In this document: in pieces, positions 1-5,240 of the stretch | Layout: every line of letters starts with the position of its first letter | Numbering within the stretch: position 1 is the stretch's first letter | Assembly: GCA_048594725.1 (NCBI GenBank) | Contig: JBMDXA010000143.1 | Coordinates: 1-5,240, forward strand | DNA length: 5,240 nucleotides | Reading direction: 5' to 3' | DNA from: JAFDZV01 sp048594725 | Lineage (GTDB): Bacteria; Bacteroidota; Ignavibacteria; OLB7 | Made by a program: the position numbers and the translations under genes | The notes under the pieces: generated by a model | Told to the model about the DNA's origin: nothing | What the model saw: the letters and a program-made list of their open reading frames with translations, nothing else | Database searches by the model: none

Positions 1-3000
1 CGATAGCCCTGAGTGGCACTCAGCGCGTTCTCTTCATGGATATATCCAACGCTAAACCATTTCGAGAATTTCTGTTTTCTTGTTATTCCCCACAGCGGGC
101 TTTCCTTCTCATTTTCCGGCTTGATATCGGTGTAATCGACGGAGTTGCCGACGCCATCGATATGATAGGAAAGGGGATAATCCTTGGCCGTATAGAACTC
201 GCTGACAGAAAATCCCGGGGCGGTTTTGCCGTTATAGATGCTCTTTGCCACAACCCGGCTATATCCCACCGACGGCCCCGGAAGAAGGGATTCTCCCAAC
301 GGCCCCTCGTACTGCGCACGATCGGGCCCGGAAATGATCTTCTTACGGATATCATCCTTGCCGGCCGGAAATATGGGGCGGACCAGAGCATTCTCCTCCC
401 TGAATGCAGAGGGCTCGTTTGCAGCAATACCGCTGCTGATATACTCACGGCGTCCCTCGTCGTATACCATATACTCATACTCGGTCCCGAACAGCGCAGA
501 GCCATTTCGGGAATCATCGGTAAGCGTCAGAAGGCGCTTAACACGCGCGCCTCCCCCCTTTTTGGCATGGTAGGCCGGAAGGCGGATATAGGAGTGGCTG
601 TAATCGATAGCACGGCAGTGATTCACGGCCTCGTATTCGGCCTCGTCGAACTTCGTGGACAGCGCAAAGACCATCCCCAGCCCGTTATCCGTGAAACGGA
701 TCGGATCGCCATCACGCAACTTCCCTCGCTTCGAGGTCTTCACATATTCCTGGCATATTTTCACCGGAACATCGGGCATCCGGGAGTCAACGCCTTCGGA
801 TCTCAGGCGCAGAGAGATACCATAGGTCATGTATGATCCCGACATAACGCTATCGAGAGTGATGGCATTAGGATCGACAACAGCATGGCCGTTGATATAG
901 GCCGTGGTATTGCCGGGAGCATTGAAGTCGGCATTGGTGCCTACCAGAGCATAGAGGAACTTGAAATACGCTCTCTCATCCTTCTGCGCATAATGCTGTT
1001 TCAGCAGGGAGAAATAGCGCATGACGTGCTCACGGCTTGTATCGGCTATACCCAGATCCGCAAGCTTGATCCAGTACCGATTGTCATCGCCATCAACCGA
1101 ATGGCTGCTGCCGAGCGAACTCCGTATCGACGTCATCACCTGAGCGGGCCGATCCTGCACATGAGTATAATCCCCTTGTTCATACTGAACCAGGATCTCT
1201 CCCTGCGAGGGGGTCTTGATACCCTTGAGCAGCCAGGCCGCGGGATCATATTCGTCCTTATCATTGACCTGGGAGAGCCAGTTTCGGCCTTCGGCCTTGC
1301 GGGCAGCGCCATCATGATGGTTATTTCCCCATGCATCCAGACCGAAACGGTCGTACAGGGGATTTTCGGCACTCTTCAGGAGCGTATCGGCATGGGCCAC
1401 GACGGCCGGGTAGAGATCCTTGACAGCCTGGGGAAAGTCTGTGGTACGCTTATATCCATAATTGAAGATATATGGACTGATACGGGCATTATACACTCTC
1501 TGATGCTGCATCCAGATGCGCCGCATCGTCAGCATACCGGCCCGCACCGTGGAATCGGGATGGGGCAGGGCCGAATTCGGCATATTCTTCCGCAGAGAAT
1601 AATCGTATTCGAGATGAACCGTGGAGAGAAGGCTATCCGGATTGCCATCCTCATCCTTGGTATACAGCTCTATACGCTCCAGATAGCGAGATTTATTCTC
1701 TCGCAGCTCATATCCTCCACCCGACTTCGGGAGCCACTGGGCATCGCTGGCGGTGGAATCGCCGGCAGAGGTTAGCTGATAGTCGAGCCCCCGCTCCTTG
1801 GCATACTGGTGGGGCGCCTGATATGCATCCAGCCGCTCCCGGCCTGATCCCTTTATAGTATGGCTTCCGTATACCTTATCGGTCTTGTTGTTGACGAAGA
1901 TGGCGATATGGGTTTTCGTCTCTATCGATTCCACATAATACATTTCGTGCTCGCCGGAACTATAGGCACCGATATCATCGGTTTTATCCGATAGATCATT
2001 CCGATCGTAAAAGAGTCCGTTGTATGGTGATCTCCAATGGAACCATGCGTCATCGCTCTGATTGGGCGCCTTCCGGGTTGAGCCCGCGGTCCGGAGATAA
2101 TTGAACTTAACATATCCGCCAATATCATCCGGAGTGGGACCATCGAACGTAAGATCCACATAGTCAGGGGAGGTGATGAGCGAAAGAAGATAGGCTGAGG
2201 CATAGGGCAGCGGGCGCTCCTCGCCCACCGCCTCCTGGGCAGTGCCAGCGGTGAGCGGAGCGTATGCCATCGACCTGCTTTTGATATTGTCCGGAGCCAC
2301 CTGCGGGAGATCGCCTACATTGAGCTGAAGCTGATGCTCATTCCTTGCATAAACGGGCAGCCCATAAATGTACCGGCTGCCACCATCGCCCGTAATACAG
2401 ATTTCCCCTATCTGCTCCTTCACCACATCTTCATCACGCTTTACCCAGGAGGGGGACAGGAGAGCGCTATCCTTGTTATAGGCCAGGAACGGGACCTTGT
2501 GATCCGGTGTTTTTTCGAGCAGTTCCTTGTTCAGATTGAATCCGATATGGGCGTTTCGGCCCACATAATCCCCTTCATTTGCCAGCGCGAATATATCCGA
2601 TGGTATCTTTGCGGCCTCATCCTCGTAGGTGGAACGCACGGCGGCGTCGGTATGGGCCTTGATGAGATTTCCACCACGGTCACCGACGAACCGGAAGAAA
2701 TTCTTACGAGCATCGGCGAAATCCTCGAATCTATACTCTGCGTTGATACCATCGTCGTTCCATTGCCCTATCTTCGATGAACCACCACCGAGTCCTCCTT
2801 TTAAGCCGGCTCCGAAGCGAGCACCCAGAATAGTCTCGGTTTCCAGATACCCCTTGTCGGTAACACTATTGACATAATTTGGCCGGAATATCCCCGTATG
2901 CTGGCTTGCAAGCTTGAAAACTCCTCCTCCTCCATTTCCGGTCACAAGGAATTCATCAGTGCCCGCAAAAGGTATGGGGAGGAATGCATCGTCCCGTTTG

Positions 3001-3998
3001 AAGTCCCCGTCCCTCTCGGTGTGATAATCAAGGAGATCGCTTGCCCCAGCTTTATACGAATACAATGACCCCAGGGCCTTTAACGATTGCTTGGGAATCG
3101 TCTCCTGCCAGTTATAGGTACCCCCTACTCCGAACTCCGGGCCTATAACGAATGTGGGAGGTACAGAAATCGTGAGCCCGTGGTAATAGACATTGGACTC
3201 ACCTTTGAATGCGGAAAACTTTGTGGCGTAGGTAGGGTCAGGACCGAACGTGAGATGCTGGTTGAGGGCATGCGCTCCAACTCTGGAGCCAAGATCCATC
3301 ACAAGCCCGATCAATTCCCCTGCCTGACCATCCTTGGGAATCTGAATTCCCAGCTTGTTCAATCCCTGGCCAACAGCGTCTAGGACCAGTGACGGACTGA
3401 CCTTGATACTGAACGTCTCATTGCCTACATCATCATATGTATAATTGGCGCGCCCATAGCCTTCTTTTTCAGCTGAGAAGTCCGTGGTGATCGTAAAGCC
3501 TTTGTTATTATTATAGCGGATTATCCCGCTGGCCGCATACTCTCCGTTCAGTGCAGGAAGGTCCAGGCTGTTGACCTCTATTCCTCCCCGCAGAGCTGTC
3601 GTAACGGTCCAGTTGCGTTTCCGCTTGTTCCATACGGTAATATTCCCCTCCATATCATCCGGGAAACCCTTGGTACCACGCACGATGGCACCGGGATTCA
3701 ACGACCATCCGTAGCCGACCCAGGATGCCCCCCCCTCGGGAGAATTATTGCTCTTATATCCCAGCGATATCGTATAGCCGCTTCCTTCCGGCCCTGGCAC
3801 GGTGAGCAAAGGGAGCGAGAAGGAGAATTCTCCGGTAAATGTATTGACATCCGCCCCTCCCCCCCCCGCGCCCGGAGCCAGATGGTCGATTTGAACGGGC
3901 CCGCCGGTCTGGGCATAGGTGGCTTGATAGACGAACACAGATGACATTACTGCCACGCCGATGGCAAGTGGCCGAAAGAGCCAATGAAGTTGAAACAT
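1..3998 (-). CDS. Giant secreted Rhs/SpvB-like protein, N-terminal 1332 residues (3' end beyond window)
   Basis: One uninterrupted frame runs from ATG at 3998-3996 to the left edge (1332 codons plus two bases). Residues 1-29 form a signal peptide. Residues 49-108 carry GEFSFSLPLL, a Tyr-rich strand, then SWVGYGWSLNPGAIVR, resembling the opening of SpvB/Tc-toxin B and Bacteroidota Rhs proteins (Y-x-S then GxGWxL). The body contains blocks I recognise from giant Bacteroidota Rhs-associated proteins: SRYIYGLPVY (541-550), SPDYVDLTFDGPTPDD (610-625), FHWRSPYNGLFY (653-664), IETKTHIAIF (692-701), GEILVQYEQGDYTHVQDR (933-950) and PGFSVSEFYTAKDYP (1261-1275). No enzyme active site is apparent. The protein is probably exported and surface-attached or released. 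By family analogy it may encapsulate a C-terminal effector, but that end is not visible. The start is favoured because Met18 would split the hydrophobic core of the signal peptide. No Shine-Dalgarno is visible. Family resemblance is from memory; the precise function is unknown. Confidence 0.9.
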   Translation of the reverse strand, partial: MFQLHWLFRPLAIGVAVMSSVFVYQATYAQTGGPVQIDHLAPGAGGGGADVNTFTGEFSFSLPLLTVPGPEGSGYTISLGYKSNNSPEGGASWVGYGWSLNPGAIVRGTKGFPDDMEGNITVWNKRKRNWTVTTALRGGIEVNSLDLPALNGEYAASGIIRYNNNKGFTITTDFSAEKEGYGRANYTYDDVGNETFSIKVSPSLVLDAVGQGLNKLGIQIPKDGQAGELIGLVMDLGSRVGAHALNQHLTFGPDPTYATKFSAFKGESNVYYHGLTISVPPTFVIGPEFGVGGTYNWQETIPKQSLKALGSLYSYKAGASDLLDYHTERDGDFKRDDAFLPIPFAGTDEFLVTGNGGGGVFKLASQHTGIFRPNYVNSVTDKGYLETETILGARFGAGLKGGLGGGSSKIGQWNDDGINAEYRFEDFADARKNFFRFVGDRGGNLIKAHTDAAVRSTYEDEAAKIPSDIFALANEGDYVGRNAHIGFNLNKELLEKTPDHKVPFLAYNKDSALLSPSWVKRDEDVVKEQIGEICITGDGGSRYIYGLPVYARNEHQLQLNVGDLPQVAPDNIKSRSMAYAPLTAGTAQEAVGEERPLPYASAYLLSLITSPDYVDLTFDGPTPDDIGGYVKFNYLRTAGSTRKAPNQSDDAWFHWRSPYNGLFYDRNDLSDKTDDIGAYSSGEHEMYYVESIETKTHIAIFVNNKTDKVYGSHTIKGSGRERLDAYQAPHQYAKERGLDYQLTSAGDSTASDAQWLPKSGGGYELRENKSRYLERIELYTKDEDGNPDSLLSTVHLEYDYSLRKNMPNSALPHPDSTVRAGMLTMRRIWMQHQRVYNARISPYIFNYGYKRTTDFPQAVKDLYPAVVAHADTLLKSAENPLYDRFGLDAWGNNHHDGAARKAEGRNWLSQVNDKDEYDPAAWLLKGIKTPSQGEILVQYEQGDYTHVQDRPAQVMTSIRSSLGSSHSVDGDDNRYWIKLADLGIADTSREHVMRYFSLLKQHYAQKDERAYFKFLYALVGTNADFNAPGNTTAYINGHAVVDPNAITLDSVMSGSYMTYGISLRLRSEGVDSRMPDVPVKICQEYVKTSKRGKLRDGDPIRFTDNGLGMVFALSTKFDEAEYEAVNHCRAIDYSHSYIRLPAYHAKKGGGARVKRLLTLTDDSRNGSALFGTEYEYMVYDEGRREYISSGIAANEPSAFREENALVRPIFPAGKDDIRKKIISGPDRAQYEGPLGESLLPGPSVGYSRVVAKSIYNGKTAPGFSVSEFYTAKDYPLSYHIDGVGNSVDYTDIKPENEKESPLWGITRKQKFSKWFSVGYIHEENALSATQGY
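1134..1682 (-). other. Second conserved block of the giant protein
   Basis: Residues about 773-955. Landmarks are LERIELYTKDEDGNPDSLL, VHLEYDYSL, ISPYIFNYGYKR, YDRFGLDAWGNNHHDGAAR and GEILVQYEQGDYTHVQDR. Alternating hydrophobic/polar stretches with many Tyr suggest repeated beta strands, similar in style to Rhs shell proteins. The visible 1332 residues contain no array of canonical YD repeats, so any such array should be further towards the C-terminus. Confidence 0.45.
1893..2411 (-). other. Conserved central block of the giant protein, no named domain
   Basis: Residues about 530-702. Landmarks are SRYIYGLPVY, LPYASAYLLSLITSPDYVDL, DGPTPDDIGGYVKFNYL, FHWRSPYNGLFYDR and HEMYYVESIETKTHIAIF. 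I recall near-matching stretches in giant Bacteroidota proteins annotated as hypothetical or Rhs-associated. It is rich in aromatic and beta-favouring residues, which suits a shell-like or beta-sandwich fold. No catalytic motif is seen. Confidence 0.5.
2922..2933 (-). repeat. Short in-frame (GGA)4 triplet repeat in the giant gene
   Basis: Four GGA codons encode Gly356-Gly359 in the segment VTGNGGGGVF. Length changes by whole units would keep the frame and only alter a glycine loop. Confidence 0.9.
3675..3854 (-). other. SpvB/Rhs-type N-terminal motif in the giant protein
   Basis: Residues 49-108. The order is an opening VNTFTGEFSFSLPLL, a Pro-Gly turn (VPGPEGSG), the strand YTISLGYKS, and SWVGYGWSLNPGAIVRGTKG. 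SpvB and Tc-toxin B proteins share the same sequence of events: G-x-x-S-x-x-x-P-L, P/G turn, L-x-Y-S, G-x-G-W-x-L, I-x-R. Bacteroidota Rhs relatives typically have a version with ASWVGLGW. The assignment rests on motif recognition by eye, not on a profile search. Confidence 0.65.
3728..3735 (-). repeat. G8 homopolymer tract (coding strand) in codons 88-91 of the giant gene
   Basis: Eight consecutive C on the plus strand, read as G8 in GAG-GGG-GGG-GCA. It encodes Glu88-Gly-Gly-Ala91 directly before the conserved SWVGYGW motif. It lies 123 bases downstream of the G9 tract, inside the path that a -1 slip at G9 would follow, so an opposite slip here could restore the frame. Confidence 0.95.
3859..3867 (-). 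repeat. G9 homopolymer tract (coding strand) in codons 44-47 of the giant gene
   Basis: Nine consecutive C on the plus strand, read as G9 in GCG-GGG-GGG-GGA. It encodes Ala44 to Gly47 of the flexible APGAGGGGAD stretch after the signal peptide. Loss of one G would lead into a frame that stops at 3700-3698; gain of one G leads to a stop at 3756-3754. Confidence 0.95.
3912..3998 (-). other. Signal peptide of the giant Rhs-like protein
   Basis: Residues 1-29 begin MFQLHWLFRP and continue with a hydrophobic core (about 11-24, LAIGVAV then MSSVFVY). They end in a small-residue site, T-Y-A, before Gln30. This fits signal peptidase I export by Sec. There is no lipobox cysteine, so it is not a lipoprotein. 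The positive charge before the core is weak (one Arg at 9). Confidence 0.75.
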
Positions 3999-4025
3999 AT
4001 CTGGCGATGACAAATATTTTTGGCT
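3999..4025 (-). other. 27-base intergenic gap between the two genes
   Basis: The gap is A/T-rich just after the stop of the upstream gene and has no AGGAGG-like ribosome binding site before the ATG at 3998. It contains no hairpin able to act as a terminator, which supports one transcript. An in-frame TTG at 4013-4011 could be an alternative start adding five residues, but ATG is preferred. Lack of a Shine-Dalgarno is common in Bacteroidota. Confidence 0.7.
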
Positions 4026-5240
4026 TTACTTCTGTCGAACGATTTTACCGATCACCTCACGTCCTCCGCCGGAAATCCGGTACAGATAGACGCCCTGGGA
4101 TACTATTGCTCCGGACTGGTCCTTCCCATCCCAGATGAATTGATGGCTACCCGCCTCAAATGCCCCCTGGGCGAGGGTGGTGACATAGCTCCCTCCGGAC
4201 GTATAGATATCCAGTTGAAGCTGTAGTTTCGTTTCCAGGTTGATGCTGATAGCGGTTTTATCGGCGAAGGGATTTGGCGAAACATCCGCGCTGATATTGG
4301 TGAGAGATCCCCGGCCCGAGAAACTTCCCGATTTGAGGGCAGTGGGCTGATTGACTTTGATATCGCGGAATATTTCCCTGCCGCGATCTCCGGCCCAGGC
4401 TACAACAACCGAATCCACTGTCTGTTTGACCCCGATGCCGAAATGAAGCCGTTCCGGCTCCTGCATCCCCTTTCCGCGCCCGGCGGTAACTTCCTGAGAA
4501 TAAAGCTCGCCCCCCGAATGTATCGTTACCGAGCTTCCAATCCCGGCCCGCAGCCCATTACGATCCTGCAGGTCGATCTCGACAAAATTGCTCCCGGCTT
4601 CCACTCTCACATTCTCGAACACACGAATTCTACCCTCGGAAAAAGAGCAGAAATCGATTCGGCCGTCGTTATTGAAGTCGCCCCAGGCCAGATCCGGCCC
4701 CAGCGACACGCCCCAGAGCCCGGAGCCATGAGTACTGTTGCTGAACTCCCCCGACGGGGTCCCCATATAGAGCCGCACAGGAGTGCAGCGGCAGGAGGAA
4801 GTCAGCAGGAAATCCTGTAAGCCGTCATTATTCACATCCGCCCATCCCCCTCCCGACTGCATATCGAGCCGGGTTGCCGGACGGGTAAGCTTGTTTTCGA
4901 GCAGGGGATGGGGCTCATGATTTGCGTTCATCGAGATGATAGTGCTACCGGCTGGCTCCAGATCCGATCCCGGCTCTCTTCTCCGGTTGGTGCGCGGCAG
5001 AAGCAACTCCGGCTTCCCATCGCTGTTAATATCTCTCCAACTCCCCACGGCGTCGTTGACGATATGAGAGGCTTCCCCGAGCTTCAGGGGCAATGGCAGA
5101 AATTCTCCTTCTCCAGTGTTAGCCAGCATCCGGCTGGCCGAATCCCCCTCCATGGATATAAAGAGATCGCTCCGGGAATCGCCGTTGAAATCGGTGAATT
5201 GAGCCCCTATACCCGATACTCCAGCGCCGGACAGAGGAGC
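4026..5240 (-). CDS. CRTAC1-type FG-GAP/ASPIC-UnbV protein with T9SS type A sorting domain (5' end beyond window)
   Basis: The last 404 residues of a protein whose frame stays open to the right edge; the stop is TAA at 4028-4026. The first in-frame Met (5153-5151) is not the start, because a repeat with DFNGDSRSD lies upstream of it. Four FG-GAP/VCBS calcium-loop motifs of the DxNxDGxxD kind are visible: DFNGDSRSD (17-25), DINSDGKPE (70-78), DVNNDGLQD (135-143) and DFNNDGRID (188-196). They should form blades of a beta-propeller. An ASPIC/UnbV domain follows (about 219-297; LHFGIGVKQTVDSVVVAW is diagnostic), then a T9SS type A domain (about 317-404; PNPF, WDGKDQSG, GVYLYRI). The protein should cross the outer membrane by T9SS and be anchored or released outside. 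Ligand and role are unknown; adhesion or calcium-stabilised binding is inference. A signal peptide must lie outside the window. The gene is followed after 27 bases by the giant Rhs-like gene, probably in the same transcript. Confidence 0.92.
   Translation of the reverse strand, partial: APLSGAGVSGIGAQFTDFNGDSRSDLFISMEGDSASRMLANTGEGEFLPLPLKLGEASHIVNDAVGSWRDINSDGKPELLLPRTNRRREPGSDLEPAGSTIISMNANHEPHPLLENKLTRPATRLDMQSGGGWADVNNDGLQDFLLTSSCRCTPVRLYMGTPSGEFSNSTHGSGLWGVSLGPDLAWGDFNNDGRIDFCSFSEGRIRVFENVRVEAGSNFVEIDLQDRNGLRAGIGSSVTIHSGGELYSQEVTAGRGKGMQEPERLHFGIGVKQTVDSVVVAWAGDRGREIFRDIKVNQPTALKSGSFSGRGSLTNISADVSPNPFADKTAISINLETKLQLQLDIYTSGGSYVTTLAQGAFEAGSHQFIWDGKDQSGAIVSQGVYLYRISGGGREVIGKIVRQK
4029..4292 (-). 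other. T9SS type A C-terminal sorting domain
   Basis: Visible residues about 317-404. The hallmarks are S-PNPF near the start, LQLQLDIYTSGG, AGSHQFIWDGKDQSG, VSQGVYLYRI and the terminal GKIVRQK. This is the beta-sandwich signal that directs Bacteroidota proteins through the type IX secretion system. It ends exactly at the stop codon, as expected for an intact C-terminus. Confidence 0.92.
4350..4586 (-). other. ASPIC/UnbV domain
   Basis: Visible residues about 219-297 of the CRTAC1-type protein. The features are NFVEIDLQDRNG, AGIGSSVTIHSGG, the LHFGIG turn, and DSVVVAWAGDRGREIF ending in VNQP. In the family this domain regularly follows FG-GAP repeats, as it does here. The usual W-P-x-G after the VxV strand reads W-A-G-D here, a mild deviation. 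Confidence 0.88.
4653..5204 (-). repeat. FG-GAP/VCBS repeat region with four calcium-loop motifs
   Basis: Four acidic loops lie in visible residues 17-196, each followed by a hydrophobic strand (DLFIS, ELLLP, DFLLT, DFCSF). Spacing is uneven (about 53, 65 and 53 residues). The first loop, D-F-N-G-D-S-R-S-D, has Ser where the usual Gly sits. Repeats probably continue upstream of the window, since a whole propeller normally needs about seven blades. Confidence 0.85.

Noticed and set aside
36..1775. Long plus-strand open frames at 36-836 and 885-1775
   Set aside because: They lie exactly antisense and codon-aligned to the giant minus-strand gene. They stay open because that gene rarely uses TTA, CTA and TCA codons. 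Their translations show no recognisable motif, whereas the minus strand gives a continuous family-like protein.
2777..2816. Glycine-rich segment GLKGGLGGGSS of the giant protein as a possible membrane or fusion peptide
   Set aside because: It is short, interrupted by Lys and flanked by charged residues; a flexible linker is more likely.
2334..3383. Plus-strand open frames at 2334-2780 and 3087-3383
   Set aside because: Same codon-aligned antisense frame as above, without recognisable protein features.
3698..3984. Short minus-strand frames overlapping the start of the giant gene (3698-3916 and 3754-3984)
   Set aside because: They are the two alternative frames of the same strand, with Arg/Gly-rich translations typical of shadows. 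They matter only as the paths taken after a slip at the G9 tract.
3999..4025. Possible Bacteroidota promoter (TAnnTTTG-like AATATTTG) in the gap
   Set aside because: The -7 element matches only in part, no TTTG was found at the proper distance upstream, and the leader would be only about ten bases. Co-transcription is simpler.
4443..4820. Plus-strand open frame opposite the CRTAC1-type gene
   Set aside because: Codon-aligned antisense of a gene with clear FG-GAP and ASPIC/UnbV motifs; its own translation is Pro/Arg-rich and has no domain signs.
5151..5153. Start of the CRTAC1-type protein at the first visible in-frame ATG
   Set aside because: The frame continues upstream without a stop and encodes an FG-GAP calcium loop (DFNGDSRSD), so the true start is beyond the window.

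Overview
The window holds two long protein genes, both on the minus strand, close together and both cut by a window edge. There is no RNA gene, insertion sequence, CRISPR array or long non-coding stretch. The right-hand gene (4026-5240) comes first in transcription. It is the C-terminal part of a secreted CRTAC1-type protein, with FG-GAP/VCBS calcium-loop repeats, an ASPIC/UnbV domain and a C-terminal type IX secretion (T9SS type A) sorting domain. After a 27-base gap the second gene begins at 3998 and stays open for 1332 codons to the left edge. It starts with a signal peptide and a motif like the SpvB/Rhs N-terminus, then a very long conserved body that I recognise from giant, mostly uncharacterised Rhs-associated proteins of Bacteroidota.

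The T9SS sorting domain points to the Bacteroidota/Chlorobi (FCB) lineage, because this secretion system is essentially confined to it. Three features agree with this: no Shine-Dalgarno sequence before the internal start, a Gln directly after the predicted signal-peptide cleavage site, and the resemblance of the giant protein to Bacteroidota homologues. By eye the base composition is moderate, around half G+C. That would suit environmental groups such as Ignavibacteria, Kapabacteria or relatives, but the genus cannot be fixed from this window.

The layout looks like a two-gene transcription unit for cell-surface or secreted proteins: a beta-propeller-like, probably adhesive or calcium-binding protein followed by a giant Rhs/SpvB-like shell protein. 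SpvB-like and FG-GAP/VCBS modules occur together inside single Tc-toxin B subunits, so their pairing here as neighbouring genes is suggestive, but shared function is inference. The C-terminus of the giant protein, where any YD-repeat barrel, toxin tip or sorting domain would lie, is outside the window. The most testable oddity is a pair of poly-G tracts (G9 and G8 on the coding strand) in the first 91 codons of the giant gene. A one-base slip in the G9 tract would end translation soon after, so it is a candidate phase-variation switch.
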